A stretch of DNA of 64,000 nucleotides from Pararge aegeria (Eukaryota; Arthropoda; Insecta; Lepidoptera; Nymphalidae). The notes beneath the pieces are model-generated. The model had not been told where the DNA came from, did not search any database, and saw only the letters and a list, made by a program, of their open reading frames with translations. The stretch is taken from the NCBI RefSeq assembly GCF_905163445.1, contig NC_053184.1:7874001-7938000 (forward strand), in the 5' to 3' direction. Below, piece by piece: positions 1 to 13,024 of this stretch (its first letter is position 1; each line of letters starts with the position of its first letter). The position numbers were made by a program, and so were the translations under genes.

Positions 1-457
1 CGGCACAGGTGCTTGTTCGTTAACGAATTTATTGTTAAGCATTTATTGCAATCTAACGAATGTATTTCCAACTTGAACGATTCGTAACGCACAGATTAGG
101 TTCTACCAATTTATAACAGTGGACCTGGTAGCTCGTTAGCGACCATCACAATCATGTCTCCATTCGCGTAAAAAGACTTTTTTACCGTTTTCAATGTATA
201 TAGCCTAAAATAACTCTTTACGAAGTCTCTGCCTACCTTCCTGAATAGGTTCGCCAAAGTCTGCTAAGCCGTTCTAAAGCTTAGCCCAGGCAAAAAGATA
301 AACATACAAATTTAAATACATCTGTTTGGATTATACTATCTAAGTTTACTTATTAATTGTCATATTATAATCCTTAACGTTTATGTATCATTTTGTGTGA
401 AAGAAAAACTTTTATCTGTGTAATACCTACTGTATATTTTCATCAATCAATTAATAG
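1..457. other. Intron of PAT-A, no feature recognised
   Basis: AT-rich sequence before the first visible PAT-A exon. I looked for the exon encoding the first membrane helix and did not find it, and I recognise no repeat. Confidence 0.5.
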
Positions 458-3400
458 GTAAAAACGTCTCGTGGTTGCTGTAAGATAGAACGAAAACCGC
501 AACTAACGTATGCGGAAACATGCAAAGCGGCATTTCAAAATGGACCAAAATGTGTTCGACCATATGCCACGGCTGCAAGGTAATTTGCTTTGACGTATTT
601 GAAGGGATTGAAAAATTCTAAAATTGCTCATATTATGTACTTACTTACTTCTGATAACAGGGTAGAGTCAAGCAATTCTGGGTATGAGTTTAATAAATTG
701 CAGGCTTTGGTAACTGGTTAATTATTCGTACGTATAAATTTTTATTCCGTAGCTGTACCATAAAATAATATTGTTAATTTTAACCGGTTGACATCAGAGA
801 ACGTTTTTATGGAACAAAATCCGTTTATCGATTAATGTTCTATTCTTGTTTGAGCCGTGACTGGGTCGACTGACCGGCGGTATTTGATGATGATGATGTT
901 CGGTCGGATGAGAACTAGTGGGGTGCACAGTTGTCGTATTGTGTGTTTTTAAGTTCGCACTAAACCGGTTTAGTCATGTTAAATCTATAAATGCGACAGT
1001 TTTGTTGGTTGGATTTTTAAATTTTCATGATATGTTGGTTTTTTGTTTCTTACCTATGGTTGGCTAAACCTTTTGGTGGTTCAAACACCTCCCTAAATAT
1101 TTGTTATTTAATTTAATATATTATCATGGATTCTCCCTTTTAAACCGGATGCATAACATACTTGGCTACTTAAAGTATTCATATTAGGTACTATATTCAA
1201 GTAAGATTTAAAGCTTATACATTCAATAACTACAAATGAGTCTGTTCCTAATTTAACCGGTTTGAAGATGATTATAACAATGACTTACGTGAGAATTAAA
1301 TTCAGTTTTAAGTACCTGTTTCTACAAGGATAATTTATGTACCTATATTTACTTGAAGTTTAATTCAAAAACTTCGTCTGGTCTTAATATCCTAGAGCTC
1401 TAAAACAATAACACATTAAATCAGTATTCTTGTCATCAATTACAATTGTTTGAATTTATAAAAGTATAAATTCAAATGATTTTAGGTAGGTACATAATAT
1501 AATTTTAAATAATACAAGCGAGAACAATCACAAATGACTGCTGTAACAAACGTGTTTTTGTTAGATCAGCCGTTTTGGTGATAATATTTTATCAATTTAC
1601 AGTAACTGTATTTTTGTTTGCAGCATTTTCGCGGAGTTTGCAATGCTCTTAACGTACGTTGGCGTCTGCTGTATTTACACTATCCTCATATCGGACTCCA
1701 TTAAACAGGTGAGTGTACATATTTAAGACTATAAAAACAAATGCGAGCATTCAAGCTACATAACAACTTATTTTTTTAACGTTTAGGTATTATTATGTCA
1801 GCACAACATATTTTGATAATAATCATATTTTATCAGTAATTTTGTTTGTAGTAATTGTATGTTTATGAACGTTTTAAATAAATTTATTTGTTCTTTTCAA
1901 ATTTGATATGGTTCACAACGCATTAGAGTGGCATGATATTGTTACTAATCTATTCACCTTCTACATTCCATCAGCTTAATTAATTTTTCACTGCTGAGCT
2001 AAGACCTCCTCTTACATGGGAGGAAGGAATATTAATCTAAAACCATTACAAAGCTCCAATGTGGGTTAGCGGGGTTAGTTAGATTTACAAATAAGCTTAG
2101 TCGGTGGCCAATGTCCAACAAACTGAAACGACGTTGGTGGTGTTCACAATTGCCAGTGTTGGTAAGCCAGCGCATTACCAACATCATTATAATTTTTTTG
2201 TTAAATATACTTACGGTGTTTGTTATTAAATCATCAATATATACGTTTTATAGTTACCTTATTCTTCTTAGCTTTTATATAGACAGTTATAGATTACAAT
2301 AAAAATTAAATAACTCAATGGTATGTTTTCAATTTTTGTTTCTTTTATAAAAGAAAGTTTAAAATTTACAAATTAATTACAATTACTGCCTATTAACAAA
2401 TTTTTTTTCAACTCAATTTTATTTTAATTTTAATAAACCTACTATGTTGTTTTTTTCAGTTAATTGACAGATACGTACCGAGTTTCAACGTGTCAGTTGA
2501 ATATTACTGCCTTATCACATTAATTCCGATTTGTCTACTATGCCAAATTAAATATCTAAAATGGCTGGCACTGTTCTCGATATTGGCTAACCTGTTCCTT
2601 TTACTGACGTATTTGATTTGTCTTTATTACGTATTTGGGGACAAGATTACGTTTTCGGACAAGAGGGCAGTGGGCGACCCTTCGAGATTTCCTGCATTCA
2701 TATCGTAAGTAACAAGTACAGTTGTCAATCTTACTAAGCCACATTAGTATGTACAAGCAACAAAAAAAATATCTTTTTTTTTAAATGAACATGATTATGC
2801 AAGACAGCAAGACGAAGACACTAGAGGAATTTATGTGGTCTGATTTTCTTGTTTTTCGGTCTTCTTGCAGTATTTTTTTCATATACCTACCTTTTCCATT
2901 TCTATTTATAAAATATATATTGCATAAAATCAGTGCCTGATTAAGCCCTTGATTTGCTATGGGTTCTTAAGTAGGTATAAAGTAGTAAAAATACAATTCA
3001 ATACTCAATACGTATCTTAAATACAATACGTATTTGCTATCTATAGGTTACAATGTTGTGGGTAATTAATAGTATAGTAAATTGCTATAGGCGATGTCTG
3101 TGTGCGTGTGCGTGTCTGTCAGTCAGTCAGGCAGAGATGAGTGGTATTAAATATGCGGGGCCCTCTATAACGCGGGGCCCGTAACAATTGCTACTCTTGC
3201 TACGTTGTTAATCCGGCACTGCACAGAATAGTATACAGATTCGGCGAAATACGCTATCTGAACAGTTCCTAGCACTAAACTAAACCAGATGCCATTGTGT
3301 CAGTGCTGACCAGTTTTGCTTCAATACCGCGACATCAACAGTAGATAATATAGATCACTATTATTATAAAAGACACACACTAATTGTAGGAATAAAAGAA

Positions 3401-6400
3401 ATAAAAACACAAGAAATGCACTGCACATTGTTCATCATATTTTCATTTTTCATAGTGAACTGTCGCGGGCAGTATAAGACAATATTTAACTTATCCCGTT
3501 AGCTGTTTCTGAAAGTAAGGCCTACACGAACAGTATGTCAGACGGCCAACTAATCCTTTAAGATTTCCGTTTATGCATAACAAGGTGTGGAACTCAAAAA
3601 ATAATGATATGGAAAGTCACGGTGCAAGATCCATTTTTTTTTGCGGATCGTATATTAATATATTCAAATGAAATCTTATGCAATGAAAATCTACAAGCCT
3701 ACAAACTTCTTACGTAATAGATTGCCTGCAGCCAAGTTAGTCAATTAGAATCCACTTTGTATATTATTAACATGTAAAACATTCTTACTTGTGCATATAA
3801 CTTATATAGATAAAATTGTACAGATTAACACCTAATTAATTAATTACACTTATTAGTCAAGAATAATCATATGGGAAGCTGAAAACATCACTTAAAATCT
3901 GCATTATTCACTCAATAATAGTCTTGTACTCACAACGAAGCACACGTATAGTCTAAACTTGTGTATCTAGGTGATCTAGACATTCAAAATTTGTTATTCA
4001 TTCCGTAAATCCTTTCCTAGGGGAATGAAACGAGGTGACAGCTTATATAATTATAAGTTTCTGATTGTTTTATTACTATTGGTTTAAATGAAACTTGCCG
4101 TGTGGTGATGGCAGATCAAAATACAGCTACACCAGCCCTCTTCCGGGTGTCGTACGAGGTGACTTAGGGAACGTAGCGGAGAACGGGCTGCATCTGTGCT
4201 ACTACTATTTACCTAGATCATAAACCCGTCTGCTCAGCGAGGTGATTATGGGCAATCCCTCCAATTGGGAGAGTGGTCTGTTATAGGTTATTAGACTTAT
4301 ATAAGTACGTAGTGTAACTACACTAAGTATATAAGTATGTGTGTATGTAGAAGAGGTGCATCTGTGTGTTTTGTTCCTTTGTTGTTTTAATTTTCGTAAA
4401 CCGATTTCATTGACGTACTTGTATTATTCGCTTGTCACTTCACTACTTACATATTTTTACTACTTATTTACAGGTTTTAGCCAGTAGGGAACGCTGCGAA
4501 TGTGTTTAGTGAGAAAGTTCATTTTATCACTTCAGGTGATACAGGCCAACCTGTAAAGGGTATGGCAGTTAAATTAAGCCCAATCGCCATTATCGGTTTC
4601 TACGCGAAATCGTACCGGAAGGCAATCCACTGTTTTATCCAGTAAAAGGCACTAACACGTTTACATCGCGGCGTTTTGTTTATTTCAATGTTAACATCAC
4701 TTGTTACTTCACATCTAATTTTCTTTTAGAACCGTAATCTTCGCCATGGAGGGTATAGGTGTTGTGATGCCAGTTGAAAACGCAATGAAGAAACCCCAGC
4801 ACTTCCTCGGATTCCCAAGTGTGCTAGTGGTTGCTATGTCTATGATCGTCTTCTTCTACAGCACTTTGGGCCTATTCGGCTACCTGAGATATGGAGATGT
4901 ACTACGAGGATCTATTACTTTGAACCTTCCTATTGATGACTGGTAATTATATAAGGCTTATATTGCTTTTATCTACTATTCTTTAATCTGTACCATCAAC
5001 TACTTGTAAGCGTCCACTACTGGACAAAGGTCTTTCCAAAAGCGCGACACCACTCACGGTCCTCCGACTTTCTCATCCAGCTGCCTCTGGCATCCTTCTT
5101 ATCTGGTCATATTTCCAGTGAGCTGTAGGTCTGCAAGGTTCTACAACGCGTCTTCCTCAACACGGTCGTACAAAACACTGCACCCACCCACTGCCACTTT
5201 AACTTGCTAATCCTTCGAGTGTATGTCGGTGATTTCCATTCTACGGATTGAATCCTTAATAGGGACTCTTAAGATAGATAATTCGTGATATTTTGACTTT
5301 TTGGAGGGGGAGGTTTTTGATTTAGGCATTGAATTATAGTGCCAAAACCTTAGGACAGAGCGTGTACTGACTTCTGGCTCCGAAACCTGGTTTCTGACTA
5401 TGGGTATATAGAAGGCACAGAGTCACTCAGCGTGAGATACTCTGTATAATATGATGATATGCTTGGAATATTTTTACGCGATTATACTCGACATGAGGTG
5501 ATCCGTATGAGAACTTGAGTCACTGTCATAGCACATCGAGTCGCGAAATTAAAGTGTCAATGGGCGGGCACATAGCTCGGAGAACCGATGGACGTTGGAC
5601 CCATCGTGCTGGAGTGGCGAGCCCGCGCTGACTAGCACATTGTTGGTAGAACTCCGTGCGTTCCACAGACGACATAAAAAGATTCGCAGTGAGCTGCTGG
5701 ATACAAGCAGAACAAAATCGTGAGACCTATATTTTGCAGTGGACGTCCGCTGGACGCAGTGATGTTGAAGATGATGATACATATGAATAGCCCGTTTGCT
5801 GTTAAAAACGCTAGCACTATTTTTAATCCTGTTCATTTAGTTTTAACAGAATCAGCGTCTCTTGCACTAACCGCATGGTTCATTCACGCAATTTTAAGAT
5901 TTTAAAAGAAATCTTTTAATTTATTTTCGTAATATTAATTTGAGAATGCGCAATTAACTTAAAATAACAAAGTAGGTACGACCTGCGTTTTAATTATTTC
6001 TGTAATAATGTTCATCCAATCATGAAAATGCGTACAATACAAACACTCATTTAGAGTTTTGATGTAATATTTTTAATGATATTTTTAATGAGTTTGTTAT
6101 TCAGATTTTTAGTAAATTATTACCCTATTATTGTAACTTATACGAGAAATAAAGTTTGTTTTTTGTAACGCTAAGTACGTTACATGAAAAATCACTTTAA
6201 TTGAAAAATCGTTTCTGCAATCAATTCTTGAATAAGGTTGTATTCCATTTAATACAATTCCGTAAGTCGAGTAAATTCAAAAAAGGTTTTTCAAATCTGA
6301 CTGGTAGTTACAAAGATTAGTTAGTTTAATCAAAAATATAAACTCTTCAGCTTTACTATTAGTAATTATTACATACGTGTGAATACAAACAACTGACGCG

Positions 6401-9400
6401 TCCTTGACGGAAACCCCTGACCCAGATCCGAGCAGATTCCAATATACACTACCTACTTAGTATAGTATTAATTAATTTGAAGTGAATATCATAACCCTTA
6501 CCTTTTATTAAGGCGTAGATTATTGAAGGCATACGTTTTTCATTATGGTATGTAGCTATGTATGTCAGTCTGATTGCCTCTAACTGACGACTAACCCTCG
6601 GAATGGCTTTCTTACACTTCTTGCCATTCATAGACCGAAACGGTGATAGCCCCGATGGCCCCGATAGGATTAGGACCTCGCTCTAATTTTCCAGTTATGT
6701 GCATATCAAGCAATTAAATATCACTTGCTCTGACGGAAAAGGAAAACATCGTGAGGAAACCTGCATAACTGAAAGATCCCCATAACGTTCCCATAGGTGT
6801 GTGAAGTCTGCCGATCCGCACATGGCCAGCGTGCGATCCGCACTTTGCCAGCGTGGTAGACTGCGGCCTAAACCCTTTTGAGAGAAAACCCGTGCTCTAT
6901 GGTGGGCAGAAGCACTGGACCGGTAATGGGTTGGCAAATTAAACTGATCAGCATTACTGAAACAATGACTCAGTTCACATTTAAACATAATATACGATTT
7001 GCACAGTACTTTAAGAACTGCATACCTTTTGAATCTTACATCTCGGAAAATAATATCATGGCTCCAACGATTTTCATGACATTTAGTATACAGGGGGTTT
7101 CGGGGGCGACAAATCGTTCTAGCTAGGATTCATTTATATTGGAATCTCGGGCAAAAACTGCACCTTGCAACCTTTTTGAGAGATTCTGATGCGTGCGATG
7201 CGTGAACGATAAACGTTACGCCAAACAACGGAAGTATGTAGTAAGTATATCAGAATTGTCGGAATTGTTGTTTCTTTAAAGTTCTATAAAACAGTTCGCG
7301 ACAAAATACGAATATTTCTTAATTCGGCTCATTCGCGGACGTAGTCGCGTGGTTCTTAATACTGGTCAACAAAAACCAACCTCAAACCAAATTTTAATTT
7401 TATTTTAAGTTGACAAAATAATTTCTGTGCCCAATAAGGTGACGGGAGATCAGAATACACTATGTTATTTTCCCATAGTTCCGTTCCGTTATTCTGTTGC
7501 ATATTCACTACCATCGACTGCGATCAGGGTTGGTGATTATCGGAAAACCCTTCCGTTGGGAGAGGCCTTTAGTCAGCAGTAGACTGTTATAGGCTATTGA
7601 TGATATCATTTATGCCTTTATTATCTTTGTTCCTTGTACTTTAGGTAAACATCCTCTACCTATTCACTGTTTATTACATACTTAAACACAGTAACTGACT
7701 ACCAACTAATAACTAGTATAAGTGTTTGGATGCTATCACCTAATCAGTCGGCGATTTACAAATAGGTGCTTCACCTTAAATAGGCTTCCTGCGAAACAGT
7801 GGGTTTTCTATTGCAGGCTTTATCTAAAACCTTTGGCTTAGCAAGATTAACACCACGTTGAGTGGGTTGTAAAGGGAAATGTTATGAAGTGTGATTTTTC
7901 TATATAAGTGACATTTTCGTACCCAAACTGGTAATTTCAGAAAACAGTGAAAATCTTTTAAATACAGGTATTCACTTGTACGTTCCATTTCATATTTATA
8001 TCTACACAAATAGTACACATATTCATATTATTAGCATTTTTGTAAATAATGTTTAAACTCATAAACTAACCAATCTCAGCCAGTTTTGTTAATACTAAAA
8101 TATTGTTTTTGAATTGATCTATATCTATATAACTTTACAATCGACACTTAGAAATAAAACCCGGAAATACCGATAATTTCCCATGGTAGACGGATGTGTC
8201 TCGCATGCTTTACAATCTGAGATCTTAGTTCAGGCACGGCGCAAAGACCATAGCTGATCATTACGTGCTGGCCACGGGACAAATCGCGTCGCATGATAGG
8301 CCGCCGTGCCGGTGGTATGCTTGATATATTACCATACTTGGTATTATTGTCTACGCGGATCGCGCCGCGAAAATTCACGAGCGAATCCGCCAGCACGTTA
8401 GGTTGCGTGACAGGAGCGATTCACAGATTGCGCATAGTTATAGAGATTCGTAATAGTCAAATACTTACAATTATTATTCACATGATTGCCGCGTAAACCA
8501 TCGACAGTCATGCCAATTATTTCTATAGAACTAGGTAATTCACTTCACTTTAGCCTCGATTTGTAAATCGACCTTCGAAATTATTATAATCATCGTCCTC
8601 ATCATTTTAATATCCCATTGTTGTACGTGGGCCTCGGTTCACACCAAGCAAAAAATTAGAGCTTTTAGTGATACTTAGAGCTTGTTCAGGCAGGTACTAC
8701 CGCAATGCTTATTTCGGGCGCCTTCGTAAACGTGTTTCTTGCATGCCCTGCGAAGAGTTGCTCCGTTTAAAAGCGATGGTTTTCCATTTACGATAAGTAG
8801 CTTTAGTGCAAGCTTTGCTGGCTCGCATTTGAGGGGTCGTTTACGAGTATTAAACTCGGTATTGTTAAAGTAAAATGGACTTAATGTTACTAGATTTAAA
8901 GTCGGAAATCCTGTACTTCTTATTTTTGTTTTACGAGCTACAGAATTGTAGGCAGATTCGAGCTTTAACACAATGCTAATAAGACCATTTCCATTTAATT
9001 ATATTATTTAGTATTACCATCTCACTCTTTAGTCGGTCCCTCATGACTGAGGTTCGTGATCACTGCTATGGCGAGTAATCTTGTGATATATGATGTCTGT
9101 CCATCGGGTCCTTTCCTGGGCCATTTGTACTGCCTTGTAAAAGGTACGGGCACCGGTTTCTCCTAGTTGATCTGACCGCCGGGTTGGAATTCTGCCACGT
9201 AGACGTTTGCCTTCTACGTTTCCAACCACTATCAACTTTTCATTGCTGTAGTATACCAATATCACATTATAAGTATTAACATACCTACTCGAAAACGACT
9301 CTTTGGCTGCGAGCGAGTAATTCTTGAACTAAAGCTACAGGTGGATCATCTGCTTTGTCCGTCAATAATTACTATTAATAAAATCCAGGCTTGTGGGTTG

Positions 9401-11278
9401 GTGGGCTTTAACGATGAGATTATAAGTGATTATTAAAACAACAAAATCAATGGTACCTACATCTTTAGGCCAATCGAGAATCAGATCTAAATCGAGCCTT
9501 TTTAAAACATCTAACGGCACCTTAATTTCTTTTCAGGCCTGCAATTTGCGCTAAAGTCTTCATAGCATTATCTATTTTCTTCACCTACCCACTGCAATAC
9601 TTCGTTGTCTATGATATTTTCAAGAAATACGCAAATCCTTATATCAAGGATAACTACCGTGGTGTTACGGAGGTGACCACTAGGACCATTGGTGTTTGCA
9701 TATGTGGTAAGATGGTCATTTATTGAATCCTATTTATTTTTACATACTAATCAATTAATTATTAACTGTACTCACTTTAACTAAATTCGTGTTATAATAC
9801 TACATATCAGGCATATAGGCACTGCACTGCATATATTTTGGTAGAAAGCCTATATACAGGGTTGAATAGAAATTACCAGAAAGCTCTCGGCCTGTAGTTT
9901 TTTACATAAAAACTAACAGTTTTTGACTTTTTTTATCTCTATAGTTTGTGAAATATTACATTCTCTACTTGTTACTATTCTGTAACGTAACATCGGTATT
10001 CGGCAACCGCGCGCAAACCACGACTCGTGCGCACTATCGTGCGTACCCGACTATGCTACGTTGTCGAATCACATGTTTTTGGTTCCACAGAGTAATTTCT
10101 ACAGAAATAACATGATTCGTTATTTTTTTGTATAAAATAAATGAATAATGAATTTTGAATAGCCGTAGAATAATAGTTGTTAGTATTAATAATAGGAACT
10201 ACAAGGGCGAGAGCATTCTTGTATTTTTTATTTAACCCTTTATATTGCTTAAAAACTAACCTACTACTTCTAGTTAGGTCTTATATATCTAATTACTGAT
10301 TTTAGTAGTTTAAAGATCACTTTAATAATATATTTGCGATCACTTTAATAAATTGTTTATAAAGTAGCCATTAACGAAATTTTATGATTGTGGTTTGGAA
10401 TTTTTGATTTAGATTTTATAGGCACTTTCCTTGCTAGAAGTACGTATTAGTTAAAAAAAAAAAATTTGCATAAATAATTGCTCGTAATCTTTGTGCATTT
10501 TCCAAGGCACAAAGATTACGAGTGGTTTGACATAAAACTGGAACTCCTGCGGCAACTCTGATTATGATAAAAGAAAATTATCTTACCACTAACTTACTAA
10601 GTGATAATTTGATAAGTAATGATGCAGTCTAAGTAGCGCCGGGCTTGCCTGTTAGGAGGATAGTGGCAGTTATATTAAACCCGTACCTCTGATAGGTTTT
10701 GCGGCATCATACGGGGTCTCTAGCCGCAGTCTCTATGAGACTAGCCGCAGCCGAATCAACCAGACAAATAAACGACAAATTTGTCAATGTAAAAATGGTT
10801 ATAATAAAGAAAATCTGTAAAACTTCTCAAATCGATTATTCAACGATTGAATAATCAGCCTAAACGGTCTTGTTTTAGAAAGTTATAGAGTCAGTCTGTA
10901 CTGGGTTGTACGAACCCACAGACAGTTGGCAATCGCAAATTCACTTAGTAAAGTCGAGGAGATAAGCATCAATAATTCCTAGTGCTAGAGTAATAATTTA
11001 ATTAACACTTAGTTTTATCTTTTTCAGTGGGACTTGGCGTCGCCTTGCCTTTATTAGAGCAAATTATAAACCTTGTTGGCGCATGCTTCTATTCCATTCT
11101 AGGTCTTATAATTCCGGGAATTATAGAGACAGTTTTCAAATGGGAAAATCTTGGGAAGGGAAAGTGGGTTCTATGGAAGAACATTATCATTGTTATTTTC
11201 GGCTTGGGCAGTCTGGTCTCCGGTTGCACCGTCACAATAATGGACATTATCAAAATACAAAACAACAAAACAGATTGA
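458..11278 (+). CDS. PAT-A: proton-coupled amino acid transporter (SLC36/pathetic-like), 5' part outside window
   Basis: Exons 458-579, 1624-1708, 2460-2704, 4730-4942, 9537-9706 and 11028-11278 (stop TGA) join in frame with GT-AG introns and encode 361 residues. The product should be a multi-pass membrane carrier that moves small neutral amino acids with protons at the plasma or lysosomal membrane (family knowledge). Visible family hallmarks are TYAET, the TYVGVCC helix, FAMEGIGVVMPVEN, KPQHFLG and GYLRYGD followed by GSITLNLP. Exon sizes 122/85/245/213/170/251 equal those of PAT-B downstream, which supports every junction. The start codon and first membrane-helix exon (the DIRSLANLLKASLGSGIL counterpart) are not found in 1-457 and presumably lie left of the window. 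No stop codon or frameshift interrupts it, so it looks functional. An SLC38-type transporter is less likely, because the VIFAMEGIGVV-PVEN block is typical of SLC36. Confidence 0.9.
3084..3135. repeat. Short degenerate GT-rich microsatellite
   Basis: Runs of GTGTGCGTGTGCGTGTCTGT followed by tandem CAGT units, in PAT-A intron 3. Confidence 0.5.
4095..4300 (+). mobile_element. Dispersed SINE-like repeat, family D copy 1
   Basis: Shares an ordered set of blocks with copies near 7435, 12110 and 16005: an opening with GGTGTCGT and GAGGTGAC, a middle with GATTATGGGCAA, and an end with GTCTGTTATAGG. It lies in PAT-A intron 3 and has no coding content. Boundaries are approximate. Confidence 0.6.
4540..4660 (-). 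mobile_element. Fragment of tRNA-derived SINE family B
   Basis: In reverse it matches the middle of family B (GCGTAGAAACCGAT block, then the AACAGGTT-like block). It sits just before the PAT-A exon at 4730. Confidence 0.45.
4985..5180 (-). pseudogene. Degenerate LINE 3'-end fragment
   Basis: On the minus strand it reads as a decayed tail of an RTE/CR1-like reverse transcriptase ORF, recognised from lepidopteran repeat experience (GTCCACTACTGGACAAAGGT and CACTCACGGTCCTCCG blocks). Frames are broken throughout. Confidence 0.45.
5430..5770 (+). pseudogene. Decayed RTE-like LINE C-terminal fragment
   Basis: The plus strand preserves GHIARRTDG-like coding with frameshifts, followed by the GTGGACGTCC block that encodes the end of these ORFs. 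It is an independent, more decayed relative of the copy at 11417-11816, on the opposite strand. Confidence 0.6.
6693..6950 (+). mobile_element. SINE family C, 5'-truncated copy
   Basis: Contains the family C 3' body: AAATATCACTTGC, GGAAAACATCGTGAGGAAAC, a CCGCAC-GCCAGCGTGGT block and GGACCGGTAATGGGTTG. The tRNA-like head is missing. It lies in PAT-A intron 4. Confidence 0.65.
7020..7350 (+). mobile_element. Helitron-like non-autonomous element, decayed
   Basis: Shares CAACGA-TTTCATGA-ATTTAGTATACAG and GGTTTCGGGGGCGA blocks with 28550-28722, then an ATTCGCGGACGTAGTCGCG hairpin near the 3' end. Copies of this type in Lepidoptera end in CTAGT after such a hairpin; here the terminus is mutated. 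Confidence 0.5.
7435..7600 (+). mobile_element. Dispersed SINE-like repeat, family D copy 2
   Basis: Aligns by eye to the copy near 4095: GGTGATTATCGG, a GAGGCC block, TTTAGTCAGCAGTAGACTG and TTATAGGCTATTGA at the end. Confidence 0.6.
9041..9265 (-). pseudogene. LINE reverse-transcriptase tail fragment
   Basis: A minus-strand open stretch encodes VEGKRLRGRIPTRRSDQL and the end ITRHSSDHEPQS. This has the shape of the C-terminal tail of RTE-like LINE ORFs (basic KR-RGR-P-RW-DQ motif). No upstream polymerase domain remains. It lies in PAT-A intron 4. Confidence 0.65.
10481..10522. repeat. Perfect 16-bp hairpin in PAT-A last intron
   Basis: CTCGTAATCTTTGTGC at 10481-10496 is followed after a 10-nt loop by its exact reverse complement at 10507-10522. 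Confidence 0.85.
10619..10750 (-). mobile_element. Fragment of SINE family B
   Basis: Matches in reverse the family B 3' body: GATGCAGTCTAAG, GCGGGCTT-like, TTAGGAGGATAGTGGCAG, TTAAACCCGTACCTC. The head with the B box is absent. Confidence 0.6.
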
Positions 11279-11361
11279 TAAGAAAATCTAGACAATTATT
11301 AGAAGATTTTAAAAAAATATTTTAATTTATTGAATACATTATAATTTATAAGTTACTTATT

Positions 11362-11367
11362 AATAAA
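11362..11367 (+). terminator. Polyadenylation signal of PAT-A
   Basis: AATAAA stands about 85 bp after the PAT-A stop codon in an AT-rich 3' UTR. The cleavage site itself is not visible. Confidence 0.6.
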
Positions 11368-11416
11368 GAGCATTTTATTTCGTATGTTTTCTGTCTATCC
11401 ATCCATCATCATCATT

Positions 11417-11816
11417 TCAACCAATCGACGTCCACTGTTGGACATAGGTCTTTTGTAGGGAGTTCCACAATACACGGGCCTGGGCCTCTTGCCTCCAGCG
11501 GCTCCCAGCAACTCGCCTGACGTCATCTGTCCACCTCGTTGAGGGCCGACCTACGCTGCGTTTACCGCGCGCGTTTGCGGGGTCGCCATTCCCGCACCTT
11601 AAGACCCCAACGTTCATCGGTTCTCCGAGCTATGTGCCCTGCCCATTGCCACTTCAGCTTCGCGACTCGCTGAGCTATGTCTGTAACTCTAGTTCTTCTA
11701 CGGATCTCCTCATTTCTGAATTGATCACGTGGAGAAAATCCTAGCATTACTCTCTCCATCGCCCGCTGAGTGACTCTGAGTCTTCTTATGAGGCCCATAG
11801 TTATCCATCCATTCAT
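11417..11816 (-). pseudogene. RTE-like LINE: C-terminus of reverse transcriptase ORF, frameshifted
   Basis: Two overlapping minus-strand open stretches (11562-11816, then 11417-11617) together encode the tail of an RTE-type polyprotein: RNEEIRRRTRVTDIAQRVAKL, WQWAGHIARRTDERWG, EWRPR, then after a frameshift GKRSVGRPSTRWTDDVRRV and the end YVQQWTS. The endonuclease and catalytic polymerase domains are missing. It lies in the 1.7-kb gap between PAT-A and PAT-B and is the best preserved LINE remnant of the window. Confidence 0.8.
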
Positions 11817-12109
11817 TTATTATTTTTAGCCAAGTAGCGTTGCGGCGTTCCAAAGGGCTGCCGGTGAAATTACAGGCACAAGAGATTAACAGCTAAGACT
11901 CAAGTTGATGGGCATAGGACGGCATTTCGTTGGACGGACTCCTTACTTGCTAAATTAACTAAATGTTAGAAAATTGTTTGTTGTTCTTGAGAGTGTAGTT
12001 CTACTATATTGTATATTAATGGTCAACACATGCGTTCTCATGTGACTTCGAAGCGTGAATTTTGAACTTGAACAGTTTAAGACAAAGACGAAAGCGTATA
12101 CAAGTGTAG

Positions 12110-12297
12110 AACGTGACGGCAGATTAGAATACGGTTGTAACCACCCCTTCTCTTTCCGCACGTGTCGTAAAAGGTGTCTATAGAAGGAGAATATAACAGA
12201 AAACCTCTCCTCTATGCTACTACTACCATGGTGATTTTATTCACACCTCCTGTTGGGGCTGGACTAACCAGCAGCGGATTGTTATAGGCTATTGACC
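12110..12297 (+). mobile_element. Dispersed SINE-like repeat, family D copy 3
   Basis: Shares AGATTAGAATACG, GTCGTAAAAGGTG, CTACTACCATGGTG and GCGGATTGTTATAGGCTATTGA blocks with the other family D copies. Intergenic, upstream of PAT-B. Confidence 0.6.
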
Positions 12298-12344
12298 TAC
12301 ACAGAAACTTCTAGATTAACATTAAATTATACATATTATTAGAC

Positions 12345-12650
12345 AGCGCATTGGATAGGCGCTTGACTTTACTTTCGGGGGGCTGAGTTTGAAACCCAGC
12401 CCGCACCTTTAACTTTTCAAAATAGTGTGCATTTTAAGTCATTAAAATATCACTTGCGGTGAAGGAAACATGCATGCCTGAGAGTTCTACATACTTTGAG
12501 TACATTCAGCAATGTACTCAAAGTGTGTGGAGTCCACCTATCCGCACTGGGCCAGCGATGTGGACTACGGCCTTAACCCCTTCTCATTGTAGGAGGCGAC
12601 CCGTGCTCTGTAATGGACCGGTACTGGATAGATATAATGATGATGATATG
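12345..12650 (+). mobile_element. tRNA-derived SINE family C, nearly full copy
   Basis: It has a tRNA-like head (GATAGGCGCTTGACTT, a CTTTCGGGGGGC arm and the B-box-like GTTTGAAACCC), then the CGCACCTTTAACTTTTC block, the AAATATCACTTGC block and the GGACCGGTA end. The tail ends in ATGATGATATGAT. It is one of seven family C copies in the window, about 370 bp before the PAT-B start codon. Confidence 0.7.
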
Positions 12651-13024
12651 ATTAGATACCAACATGAATTTTTCAGATTGTAAGTATTTATTTCCCTTCA
12701 ATAAAAAGCTTATAAACTTCACGGAATGTTGGTATGTCTTATTGCCGTGCTGTTTGTTTGGCTCTTGGTTTATCTGTGCGCTATCTAAGAGTTAAATACT
12801 TAGATTACGAATCGTAAAGCACTTATACTCGCATAAAGCATGTCATTCAGGATTCGCTGTGAATAAACAACTCTTTATACTAGTGTGGAAAAGAGAAAAT
12901 AATATTTTCAGCTCGTTACATTATCTAACTGAAACCTTTTTAGTAACTAGGTCTATTAGGACAGTGATAACCCTTGATTGTGAATGTTCTTACTTTGAAG
13001 ATAGTTTGTATTTTATTGAATAAT

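Noticed and set aside
5549..5905. Overlapping open frames of 61-95 codons on both strands
   Set aside because: They are shadows of the decayed LINE tail at 5430-5770.
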